The notes beneath the pieces were generated by a model. That model was not told the DNA's origin and ran no database searches. It was given only the letters and a program-made list of their open reading frames with translations. From an uncultured Pelagibacteraceae bacterium (GTDB lineage Bacteria; Pseudomonadota; Alphaproteobacteria; Pelagibacterales; Pelagibacteraceae), in NCBI GenBank assembly GCA_902557585.1, contig CACEBA010000004.1:1-41527 (forward strand): DNA of 41,527 nt, read 5' to 3'. Shown here in pieces: positions 20,781 to 27,762 of the stretch. The translations under genes and the position numbers were made by a program. The stretch's first letter is position 1, and each line of letters starts with the position of its first letter.

Positions 20781-21503
20781 ATGGAAAAATCAAACAAATT
20801 TAAATTATTTATTGGTTTAGTTTATTTGATACTAATTTTTTTATTTTTATATTTTTTCTTTTCTAAATTTAGTCTTCAAGAAATTATGTCGTATGACTTT
20901 ATCAAAAATAATAGATTATATTTTTCTGAGTTAAAAAATTCTAATTTACTTCTCATATTTTTAATTTTTTTAGTTTTAACAATCTTATGGGTATTTCCTT
21001 TTTTAGGCTTTGGTTCTCCAGTTGCACTGATGGGTGGTTTTATCTTTGGAAAATGGATAGGTACTATTGTAGTTGTACTTGGCCTAAGTATTGGTGCGAC
21101 TTTTTTATATATTTTTGGAAACTTTTTTTTAAAAGAATTTATTAAAGAAAAATTTTTGAATAAATATAAAAATTTAGAAACTAAATTTAAAAGATCCGAG
21201 TTTATTTATTTACTTGTTTATCGTTTTATAGGTGGGATACCATGGCAGATCAGTTGTTTATTACCAACTCTTTTTAATGTTAAGATAAACAATTTTTTCT
21301 TTGCAACACTAATAGGTATTATTCCACAAATTTTTTTAGCAGTGTCGATTGGAAGCGGTTTTGAAAAAATAATTGATCAAAATTCCGAAGTTCCTGGCAT
21401 TACCGAAATTATTTTTTCAGCTGAAATATATTTTCCACTTTTAGCTTTTTTTAGCTTAATCTTAATAACCATTTTTTTAAGAAAGATATTTTATAAAAAC
21501 TAG
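20781..21503 (+). CDS. TVP38/TMEM64-family (VTT domain) membrane protein
   Basis: A 240-residue integral membrane protein from the ATG at 20781; a TTG three codons upstream is less likely. Five or six hydrophobic segments surround the VTT/SNARE-associated core: FGSPVALMGGFIFG (about residues 75-88), a G-x-x-x-G-rich helix, then VYRFIGGIPWQ and the IGIIPQIFLAVSIG segment. DedA/VTT proteins are linked to lipid scrambling and membrane homeostasis; the transported substrate is not known here. The stop codon ends at 21503 and the convergent tRNA-Thr CCA begins at 21504, so there is no gap between them. Confidence 0.85.
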   Translation: MEKSNKFKLFIGLVYLILIFLFLYFFFSKFSLQEIMSYDFIKNNRLYFSELKNSNLLLIFLIFLVLTILWVFPFLGFGSPVALMGGFIFGKWIGTIVVVLGLSIGATFLYIFGNFFLKEFIKEKFLNKYKNLETKFKRSEFIYLLVYRFIGGIPWQISCLLPTLFNVKINNFFFATLIGIIPQIFLAVSIGSGFEKIIDQNSEVPGITEIIFSAEIYFPLLAFFSLILITIFLRKIFYKN

Positions 21504-21577
21504 TGGTGCTCCCACCCTGTACTGACCAGGGAACTAGTCATTACCAATGACTTGTTATGCCATTTAACTACAGGAGC
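21504..21577 (-). tRNA. tRNA-Thr (anticodon GGT), unusual T-loop, CCA encoded
   Basis: A 74-nt cloverleaf on the minus strand. The acceptor GCTCCTG pairs with TGGGAGC (two wobbles), then A73 and CCA. D-stem GTTA/TAAC encloses a loop containing GG. Anticodon stem AGTCA/TGACT has loop TTGGTAA, giving GGT (threonine). The T-stem CCCTG/CAGGG is strong, but its loop reads GTCAGTA rather than TTCRANY: position 54 is G and position 58 is G. The stems support a real tRNA. Confidence 0.9.
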
Positions 21578-21675
21578 AAAAAAACAATTTATTTTTTGTG
21601 GATAATAGTGCATTTTTTCAAATTATTGCCTTAATTTTTTGCCCAATATGATTTATATCTACTCAAGGAAATGTT

Positions 21676-21876
21676 ATGGGAATTCACTACGATTATAAGT
21701 CAACTAAAGGCAACAAGCTTATGGAAAAGCAAGCTAAAAGAGAAAAAAAGCTTGCTGAAAAAAAAGCCAAACGTTTAGCAAAAGAAGGCCCGAAACAAGA
21801 GGAAACTAAAATAAAACCTCTGGATCCCAAAAAACCAATATCCTTAGACTTCCTGACAAATCCAAACAAAGAATGA
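21676..21876 (+). CDS. Small Lys-rich protein, unknown function
   Basis: A 66-residue frame, very rich in Lys and Glu, with a central charged helix (about 14-38) and a Pro-rich C-terminal third. An AAGGA ribosome-binding-like sequence lies about 8 nt before the ATG, which supports translation. It sits upstream of dcd on the same strand. I do not recognise the family. Its TGA overlaps the ATG of a second tiny frame. Confidence 0.6.
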   Translation: MGIHYDYKSTKGNKLMEKQAKREKKLAEKKAKRLAKEGPKQEETKIKPLDPKKPISLDFLTNPNKE

Positions 21877-21992
21877 ATTTTAAAGACAAAAATGAGCGTT
21901 TAAGTTTAGCTCTTAAAAAAAATTTAAAAAAAAGAAAGATTTTTCAAAAAAAAACTAAGAAAAAAAAGAAGTAATGTCAGTTCTCTCAGATA
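21873..21992 (+). CDS. Possible tiny Lys-rich protein (39 aa), uncertain
   Basis: An ATG overlaps the stop of the 66-aa gene in ATGA fashion. The frame encodes 39 residues dominated by Lys and Arg and runs 19 bp into dcd before a TAA at 21990. The overlap geometry resembles that of real neighbours here, but the composition could be an artefact of the poly-A-rich spacer. It may equally be noncoding leader for dcd. Confidence 0.25.
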
Positions 21993-22528
21993 AATGGATT
22001 AGAAAAATGTCTAAAGAACAAAATATGATCTCACCATTTGAGGAGAAGCAAGTAAGAGGGAAAAGCATTTCTTATGGCCTTTCTTCTTTTGGATATGATG
22101 CAAGAGTATCCAATGAGTTTAAAATTTTTACAAATGTTAATTCAGAAATTGTTGATCCAAAAAATTTTAAACCATCAAATTTTGTAACCAAAAATGTTTC
22201 TGAGTGTATTATTCCACCAAATTCATTCGTTTTAGCTAGAACTGTAGAAAAGTTTAAAATTCCAAATGATGTCTTGGTTATTTGCCTAGGAAAATCAACA
22301 TATGCAAGATGTGGAATTATTGTAAACGTAACCCCTTTAGAGCCTGGCTGGGAAGGGTATGTTACACTCGAATTCTCAAATACAACGCCCTTGCCAGCAA
22401 AAATTTATGCAAATGAAGGGGTCGCACAATTTATTTTTTTAAAAGGAAATGAGAAACCCGAAGTGACTTATGCAGATCGTGATGGAAAATATATGGGACA
22501 AACTGGAGTAACATTACCTAAAGTTTAA
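21974..22528 (+). CDS. dcd: dCTP deaminase
   Basis: Deaminates dCTP to dUTP, supplying dUMP for thymidylate synthesis. 184 residues. [10 protein letters not shown] (about 106-115) holds the conserved Ser and Arg. The catalytic Glu133 lies in [10 protein letters not shown], and the C-terminal [14 protein letters not shown] closes over the nucleotide. It begins 97 bp after the 66-aa gene and is followed after 2 bp by murA. Confidence 0.96.
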   Translation: MSVLSDKWIRKMSKEQNMISPFEEKQVRGKSISYGLSSFGYDARVSNEFKIFTNVNSEIVDPKNFKPSNFVTKNVSECIIPPNSFVLARTVEKFKIPNDVLVICLGKSTYARCGIIVNVTPLEPGWEGYVTLEFSNTTPLPAKIYANEGVAQFIFLKGNEKPEVTYADRDGKYMGQTGVTLPKV

Positions 22529-22530
22529 AT

Positions 22531-23784
22531 ATGCAAAAACTAGAAGTCTATGGAGCAAATAGGCTCAAGGGACAAATAAAAATTTCAGGATCAAAAAACG
22601 CATCACTACCAATTTTGGCAGCAACTTTGCTTTCAAAAAAACAGATAACTCTAAAAAATTTACCAAAAGTAAAAGATATAGACACTATGATAAACTTACT
22701 TCAATCATTAGGGTCAATAATAAAATTAAAAGGACAAAGTCTTCTTATAGATAACACAAAACAAAAAAAAGTTTTTGCATCTTATAATTTGGTAAAAACT
22801 ATGAGAGCTGGAATATTAGTACTAGGCCCTTTGCTTGCTAAATTTGGAAATGCAAAAGTTTCATTACCTGGTGGGTGCGCAATTGGCACCAGACCTGTTG
22901 ATATACATATTAAAGCATTGTCAAAACTTGGAGTTAAATTTAAAATTTTAGATGGATACGTTCTTGCTAATGCATCTAAAGGACTTATAGGCAACACCGT
23001 TCGATTTCCAAAAATATCTGTTGGTGCTACAGAAAATTTAATTATCGCTGCTTGTTTTGCAAAAGGGAATACCATTTTAAAAAATTGTGCTATTGAACCA
23101 GAAATAAAAGATTTGGTTAATTTTTTGTTAAAAATGGGGTGTAAAATTAAATGGACAGGTAAACGTTCATTAAAAATTTCTGGTGTAAAAGAAATTAAAG
23201 AAATCAGTTATTCAGTAATGTTTGATAGGATTGAAGCTGGAACTTACTTAATTGCAGCAGCTTTAACGGAGGGAAATTTACAAATAAAAAACGTAATACC
23301 TAAAATAATTAAAACCGAAATTGATATTTTAAAGAAAGTTGGTGCAAAAATAAAAGTTACTAGCAATAAGATAAACATTATAGGTAATAAAAAGATAAAA
23401 AGTTTAAAAATTAAAACCTCTCCTTATCCTGGTTTTCCAACCGATCTGCAGGCACAAATTATGGTTTTATTATGCAAAGCAAATAAAAAATCAATAATTA
23501 GAGAAGATATTTTTGAAAATAGATTTATGCATGTTGCCGAATTAAACCGCATGGGTGCTCAAATTATAACGAATGGAAATAGAGCAGTAGTCAAAGGTAA
23601 TATAAATTTTGTACCAGCTGAGTTGATGGCTACAGATTTACGAGCATCGGTTTCATTGGTACTAGCAGCACTAACGGCTAAAGGAAAGTCTGTTATCAAT
23701 AGAATTTATCATTTAGATAGAGGTTATGAAAATATAGAAAAAAAGCTGAAAAAGATTGGTGCGAAAATACGTCGAGTAAATTAA
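22531..23784 (+). CDS. murA: UDP-N-acetylglucosamine 1-carboxyvinyltransferase
   Basis: First committed step of peptidoglycan synthesis: transfers enolpyruvate from PEP to UDP-GlcNAc. 417 residues. Lys22 and Asn23 lie in the SGSKNASLP block and the active-site Cys116 in LPGGCAIGTRP, so the enzyme is of the fosfomycin-sensitive Cys type. The C-terminal RVFENRFMH equivalent is EDIFENRFMHV. It overlaps the DUF2948 gene by one nucleotide, as in the alphaproteobacterial murA-DUF2948-hisD order. Confidence 0.97.
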   Translation: MQKLEVYGANRLKGQIKISGSKNASLPILAATLLSKKQITLKNLPKVKDIDTMINLLQSLGSIIKLKGQSLLIDNTKQKKVFASYNLVKTMRAGILVLGPLLAKFGNAKVSLPGGCAIGTRPVDIHIKALSKLGVKFKILDGYVLANASKGLIGNTVRFPKISVGATENLIIAACFAKGNTILKNCAIEPEIKDLVNFLLKMGCKIKWTGKRSLKISGVKEIKEISYSVMFDRIEAGTYLIAAALTEGNLQIKNVIPKIIKTEIDILKKVGAKIKVTSNKINIIGNKKIKSLKIKTSPYPGFPTDLQAQIMVLLCKANKKSIIREDIFENRFMHVAELNRMGAQIITNGNRAVVKGNINFVPAELMATDLRASVSLVLAALTAKGKSVINRIYHLDRGYENIEKKLKKIGAKIRRVN

Positions 23785-24182
23785 TGGTAAAAAAATATCT
23801 AGCAAAAATTATTGCAAATGATCAAGAAGGTCTCCAAATGATCTCCGCGTGTAGCGCTGGTGCAAAGGTTAAGATTGTTGATATAAAATATTTAGCATCG
23901 AATAAAGTTTTTTTATTATCAATTCAAAGAACAAAGGTAGAAACCAATCAAGAAGATAAGAAAATCAATAGTGTTTGTAGGTTTGATTTTGTTGATAAAG
24001 TAAAATCTAAAAATATAGATCAGAAAAACCAAGAATTAGTTTTAGAATTAATTGGAATAGATTATTTGAAAAATAATACTGATTATGAAATAAACTTGAT
24101 TTTTAATAACAATGCTTACATTGCTTTAACTACAGAGACAATTGAAGTAAGACTAGAAGATCAAAACGAAATTAAAGATTAA
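23784..24182 (+). CDS. DUF2948-like protein
   Basis: A 132-residue protein that matches the DUF2948 type by position and pattern: LKIIANDQEGLQMISACSA-like start, a central SIQRTKVE, a predicted beta-rich body and an acidic C-terminus (IEVRLEDQ). In many alphaproteobacteria it lies between murA and hisD, as here, with one-nucleotide overlaps on both sides. No function is known to me. The family call leans on context. Confidence 0.7.
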   Translation: MVKKYLAKIIANDQEGLQMISACSAGAKVKIVDIKYLASNKVFLLSIQRTKVETNQEDKKINSVCRFDFVDKVKSKNIDQKNQELVLELIGIDYLKNNTDYEINLIFNNNAYIALTTETIEVRLEDQNEIKD

Positions 24183-25465
24183 TGAAAATACTTAATAGTA
24201 CTAATAATAATTTTAATAGTTCACTAAATAAATTACTTTTGCAACGAAAAAAGAAAGTTCAATCTAGCTCTATCTCTGTGACTAATATTGTTAAAGATGT
24301 AAAAAAAAATGGCGATAAAGCATTATTGAAATATGAAAAAAAATTTAATCAAAACAAAACAATTGTTCCAAGCCCTAAACAAATTAGTGCTTCGATAAAA
24401 TCCTTAAATCAAAAAGTAAAAAAAGCAATTGATATTGCATATAATAGAATTTACAAATTTCATTCTCTTCAAAAGTTTAAAAATATTTCTTATATAGATA
24501 AGTTTAAAAACAAACTTGAATATAAATATTTACCCTTAGACTCCGTTGCTATATATGTCCCTGGTTCTTCTGCATCTTATCCATCTAGTGTTTTAATGAA
24601 TGCTATTCCAGCAATTGTAGCTGGTGTTAAAAGATTAATAATGATTAACCCAGGTTTCAAAGGAAAGCAAAATCCAGCAGTTTTATACGCAGCCAGAAAA
24701 TGTAAAATAAAAGAAATTTATTCTATCGGTGGTCCTTCCGCAGTCGCAGCAGTTGCTTATGGAACTAGAAAAATCAAAAAAGTCGATAAAATTATAGGTC
24801 CAGGAAATGCCTATGTGGCTGCAGCAAAAAAAGAAGTTTTTGGAGATGTTGGTGTCGAGGGTATGACAGCAGGTCCTTCGGAGGTAACTATTGTTTGTGA
24901 TAAATTTTCAAATCCTGAATGGGTAGCAAGTGATCTAATAGGTCAAGCAGAGCACGATAATCTTGCTCAATGTATTTTGATTTCAAAAGATAAAAAATTA
25001 TTACAAAAAGTAAACATTGAATTAATTAAACAATTAAAAAAAATTCCAAGAGTATCTGTTGCAAGAAAGAGCTTGAATAACAATGGAATTTTAATGTATG
25101 TAAATTCTGACACAAAAATAATAGAAATTGTAAATAAAATCGCACCAGAGCACTTAGAATTAAATGTTAAAAATTATAAATCTTATGTTTCTAAAATTAG
25201 AAATGCTGGATCTATATGTTTAGGAAAATATGCTGTGATGGCTATGACAGATTATAACGTTGGTTCTAATCACGTTTTGCCAACAAATGGATCAGCAAAA
25301 TATTCAAGTGGAATTAGTGTTAATGAATTTTACAAAAGAATTTCTTACATAAACCTATCAAAAAAGGGTATTGAAAGTCTTGGACCATCAGTTATAACAC
25401 TTGCAAATTACGAAGGGTTAGTTGGACACGCTCAATCAGTAATAAAAAGAATTAGGAGAAAATAA
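24182..25465 (+). CDS. hisD: Histidinol dehydrogenase
   Basis: Last two steps of histidine synthesis: NAD-dependent oxidation of histidinol to histidine. 427 residues. GPSEVTIV, then zinc ligands in [10 protein letters not shown], the PEHLEL catalytic Glu-His, the [14 protein letters not shown] metal site and the C-terminal [11 protein letters not shown]is are all present. It is translationally coupled to the DUF2948 gene and separated by one base from the TTG of infA. Other his genes lie 2-5 kb downstream. Confidence 0.96.
   Translation: MKILNSTNNNFNSSLNKLLLQRKKKVQSSSISVTNIVKDVKKNGDKALLKYEKKFNQNKTIVPSPKQISASIKSLNQKVKKAIDIAYNRIYKFHSLQKFKNISYIDKFKNKLEYKYLPLDSVAIYVPGSSASYPSSVLMNAIPAIVAGVKRLIMINPGFKGKQNPAVLYAARKCKIKEIYSIGGPSAVAAVAYGTRKIKKVDKIIGPGNAYVAAAKKEVFGDVGVEGMTAGPSEVTIVCDKFSNPEWVASDLIGQAEHDNLAQCILISKDKKLLQKVNIELIKQLKKIPRVSVARKSLNNNGILMYVNSDTKIIEIVNKIAPEHLELNVKNYKSYVSKIRNAGSICLGKYAVMAMTDYNVGSNHVLPTNGSAKYSSGISVNEFYKRISYINLSKKGIESLGPSVITLANYEGLVGHAQSVIKRIRRK
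25454..25459 (+). promoter_or_regulatory. Ribosome-binding site supporting the TTG start of infA
   Basis: AGGAGA within the last codons of hisD lies about 7 nt before the TTG at 25467. Most genes in this window lack a clear Shine-Dalgarno sequence, so this one helps to fix the non-ATG start. Confidence 0.6.
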
Positions 25466-25466
25466 T

Positions 25467-25682
25467 TTGTCAAAACAAGACTTGCTGGAATTTAAAGGTA
25501 AAGTAATTGATCTACTTCCAAATGCTATGTTTAGAGTTAAGCTTGAAAATGGACATACGGTTACAGCGCATACAGCGGGTAAGTTGAGAAAAAATAGAAT
25601 TAGAGTTCTTCAAGGTGATAATGTGACTGTAGAAATGACACCTTATGATCTTACAAAAGGCAGAATAATCTTTAGAGGTTAA
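25467..25682 (+). CDS. infA: Translation initiation factor IF-1
   Basis: A 71-residue OB-fold factor that binds the ribosomal A site during initiation. The pattern [20 protein letters not shown], then [12 protein letters not shown] and the [28 protein letters not shown] end are diagnostic. The start is TTG at 25467, preceded by AGGAG at the end of hisD; no in-frame ATG gives a full-length protein. tRNA-Phe begins 6 bp after its stop, so the two are probably on one transcript. Confidence 0.95.
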   Translation: MSKQDLLEFKGKVIDLLPNAMFRVKLENGHTVTAHTAGKLRKNRIRVLQGDNVTVEMTPYDLTKGRIIFRG

Positions 25683-25688
25683 AATCTT

Positions 25689-25763
25689 GCCTCGGTAGCT
25701 CAGGAGTAGAGCAGAGCCCTGAAAAGGCTTGTGTCGGAGGTGCGAATCCTTCCCGAGGCACCA
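25689..25763 (+). tRNA. tRNA-Phe (anticodon GAA), unusual T-loop, CCA encoded
   Basis: A 75-nt cloverleaf. Acceptor GCCTCGG/CCGAGGC is perfect, with A73 and CCA. D-stem GCTC/GAGC, anticodon stem GAGCC/GGCTT with loop CTGAAAA gives GAA. The T-stem GGAGG/CCTTC encloses TGCGAAT, so position 55 is G instead of the nearly universal T (pseudouridine). Confidence 0.95.
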
Positions 25764-25813
25764 CCAACTACTTTTCATCTTGAAATAATCCGAAAAAAAA
25801 TTAACCTATTTCT

Positions 25814-25819
25814 TATAAT
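25814..25819 (+). promoter_or_regulatory. Candidate -10 box for the cold-shock gene
   Basis: TATAAT lies 26 bp before the ATG at 25846, giving a leader of about 20 nt that contains AAAAGGA (25827-25832). No -35 element is seen at 16-18 bp. The position between tRNA-Phe and the gene fits a separate promoter. Confidence 0.45.
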
Positions 25820-25845
25820 AAATAACAAAAGGACTAAGAAACAAG

Positions 25846-26058
25846 ATGACTACATTAACTGGTAAAATTAAATGGTATAATGGAAAAAAAGGATATGGCT
25901 TCATTGAAAGAGATGATAAAGAAAAAGATGCTTTTGTTCACGCCTCTGCAGTAAAAGATGCTGGAATGAGATACCTCAATGAGGGTGATAAACTTGAATT
26001 TACATTAGAAGACGGTCCCAAAGGTCCTTCTGCAGTTAATTTAAAGAAAGTAGACTAA
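25846..26058 (+). CDS. Cold-shock domain protein (CspA family)
   Basis: A 70-residue OB-fold protein that binds single-stranded nucleic acid. The RNP1-like KGYGFI (about 17-22) and RNP2-like DAFVHASAV (about 32-40) are present. The length and the GTVKWFN-equivalent start GKIKWYN are typical. It acts as an RNA chaperone or antiterminator in relatives. It appears to have its own promoter and is followed by a 230-bp gap with two hairpins. Confidence 0.95.
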   Translation: MTTLTGKIKWYNGKKGYGFIERDDKEKDAFVHASAVKDAGMRYLNEGDKLEFTLEDGPKGPSAVNLKKVD

Positions 26059-26074
26059 TTTCTTTTTAATATTT

Positions 26075-26114
26075 TAAGGACGTTTTATCTATTTAGCCTA
26101 GATACACGTCCTTA
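26075..26114 (+). repeat. Inverted repeat / stem-loop after the cold-shock gene
   Basis: An 8-bp perfect outer stem TAAGGACG/CGTCCTTA encloses a 5-bp inner stem ATCTA/TAGAT with a 7-nt loop. It begins 16 bp after the cold-shock stop. No T-tract follows, so it is not a classic intrinsic terminator; it may stabilise the mRNA 3' end. Confidence 0.6.
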
Positions 26115-26219
26115 CTAAATTAGCTCTTGCCTTATAGTAGTTTTTGTCTAAAAGACTGGTCATGATTATAAATATTACATTTAGAGAGACTTCAAGAAGC
26201 ACTCATAGAAATAGTTTCC

Positions 26220-26235
26220 ATAGCCTATAGGCTAT
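26220..26235 (+). terminator. Short perfect hairpin before tRNA-His
   Basis: ATAGCC-TATA-GGCTAT is a perfect 6-bp stem with a 4-nt loop, followed by TTATTTATAAT, which is only partly T-rich. It could terminate the cold-shock transcript. The rest of the gap 26059-26288 shows no coding frame or RNA family I recognise. Confidence 0.45.
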
Positions 26236-26288
26236 TTATTTATAATATAATTTTAAATCCACAGAAAAATAATATAAAAACAAGGGAT

Positions 26289-26363
26289 GCCTGGGTGGTG
26301 TAACGGTTAGCACGAAAGTTTGTGGAACTTTAAGTTTGAGTTCGATTCTCAGCCCGGGTACCA
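26289..26363 (+). tRNA. tRNA-His (anticodon GTG), no encoded G-1, CCA encoded
   Basis: A 75-nt cloverleaf. Acceptor GCCTGGG/CCCGGGT has a G1-T72 wobble and discriminator A73. D-stem GTGT/GCAC, anticodon stem AAAGT/ACTTT with loop TTGTGGA gives GTG. The T-loop TTCGATT is normal. Position -1 is T, not the G nearly universal in tRNA-His; alphaproteobacteria are the known exception and also have A73. The CCA ends 4 nt before the hisS ATG. Confidence 0.95.
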
Positions 26364-26367
26364 AAAA

Positions 26368-27762
26368 ATGAACAAAGAAAATAAATTAGTACCTGGATTA
26401 CCTTCAGGTTTTGAAGATCGTTGGAATAATAAACTTCTTCTTAAAAAGAAGTTATTAAAAGCTATTGAGAATAATTTTATTAAATTTGGAGCTGAGGCTT
26501 TAGAAACACCTTCCTTCGAAATTAGTGAAAATATAGGATCTTTTTTAGCTGAAGATGAGGCCAATCCTATGTCTGATGTATTCTCATTTCAAGATGGTGA
26601 AAAAAGCATTACGCTTCGATATGATTTATCAAGCCCACTTGCAAGATTTGTTGCTCAAAACAATCAAGAACTGCCATCAATTTTTAAGCGATATCAAATC
26701 CAAAATGTTTTTAGAAATGAAAAAGCTGGAAATGGAAGATACAGAGAATTTATGCAAGCTGATTTTGACATTGTTGGAAATGTTGATCCAGCACAGGCAA
26801 ATACAGAACTTTGCAATTTAATATCAAGCACATTATTAGATTGTGGTTTAAATAGAGATCAGTTTATAATCAATGTAAGTAATAGAAAAATTGTTCAAGG
26901 TTTAATTAATGAATTAAAAATTTCTGACGAAAAACAGGTCAAAGTTATTAGAGCAATTGACAAATTGGATAAGCCAGGATTTGGGCTCAAGGGAGTTGAA
27001 GATTTATTAAAAAAAGAAAGAAAAGATCAAAGTGGCGCAATTACAAAAGGAGCTGACCTATCCAATGATCAAGCAAAACAAATACTAAATTTTCTAAAAA
27101 TAAAAGATTTAACTGAATTAAAGCAAACTTTAAAAAATCCATTATCTCAAGAAGGAATAAGTGAATTAGAAAATGTGTTTGAGGTTCTTGGATATGGATC
27201 AAATTTAAATCAAGTTAAAACAAACTTTACAATTGTAAGAGGGCTAGCTTATTATTCAGACTTTATTGTGGAAACAAACTTGAATATTAAAGTTACAAAC
27301 AACAAGGGTAAAGAAGTGGACATCGGAAGCATATGTTCTGGTGGAGCCTACGCAAAACTCATATCAAGATTTAGAGGGGTTGATATTCCAGGTACTGGAA
27401 TAAGTTTTGGTGTTGATAGATTATTATTTGCTTTAATGCAATTAGATCAAATTAAGATAGAGGATCAAAAACCAGTTTTAGTATGTGTAATGGAAAAAAA
27501 ATATTTAAAAAATTATTATGAATTAGTTGATCAACTTAGAGATAACAAGATTAATGCTGAAATTTTTTTAGATAGTAAAAAAAACCTAGGTAAACAACTA
27601 ACTTTTGCAAATAAACGTGATTTATCAGTTGCAATTATTTGTGGTGAAAATGAATTTAAAGATAAGACTGTTACAATAAAAAATCTAAAAGGTATCAAGG
27701 GCGAAAATAACAAAACAATCCCAAAAAAAGATTTAATCAATGAAGTCAAAAAACTTATCTGA
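26368..27762 (+). CDS. hisS: Histidyl-tRNA synthetase
   Basis: Class II synthetase that charges tRNA-His. 464 residues from the ATG at 26368; an in-frame start further upstream would lie inside tRNA-His and is rejected. RYDLSSPLAR (84-93), motif 2 with FRNEKAG-GRYREFMQ (Arg116) and the His-specific RGLAYY (291-296) are visible, followed by the SGGAYAKL motif 3 region and an anticodon-binding domain. The motif 2 loop resembles the alphaproteobacterial type that pairs with a tRNA-His lacking G-1. It overlaps hisZ by 23 bp. Confidence 0.95.
   Translation: MNKENKLVPGLPSGFEDRWNNKLLLKKKLLKAIENNFIKFGAEALETPSFEISENIGSFLAEDEANPMSDVFSFQDGEKSITLRYDLSSPLARFVAQNNQELPSIFKRYQIQNVFRNEKAGNGRYREFMQADFDIVGNVDPAQANTELCNLISSTLLDCGLNRDQFIINVSNRKIVQGLINELKISDEKQVKVIRAIDKLDKPGFGLKGVEDLLKKERKDQSGAITKGADLSNDQAKQILNFLKIKDLTELKQTLKNPLSQEGISELENVFEVLGYGSNLNQVKTNFTIVRGLAYYSDFIVETNLNIKVTNNKGKEVDIGSICSGGAYAKLISRFRGVDIPGTGISFGVDRLLFALMQLDQIKIEDQKPVLVCVMEKKYLKNYYELVDQLRDNKINAEIFLDSKKNLGKQLTFANKRDLSVAIICGENEFKDKTVTIKNLKGIKGENNKTIPKKDLINEVKKLI

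Noticed and set aside
21597..21605. Perfect DnaA box (TGTGGATAA) upstream of the 66-aa gene, near rpmH/rnpA
   Set aside because: Only one box, no cluster and no dnaA. A rough estimate from the AT bias gives about one such 9-mer by chance every 80 kb, so it is not evidence for an origin.
25512..25778. Minus-strand open frame across infA and tRNA-Phe
   Set aside because: It reads antisense through a highly conserved gene and a tRNA; no protein-like features.
26320..26367. Longer hisS reading frame starting inside tRNA-His
   Set aside because: The extra 16 codons overlap the anticodon and T-arm of the tRNA and are not like any HisRS N-terminus; the ATG at 26368 gives the family start.
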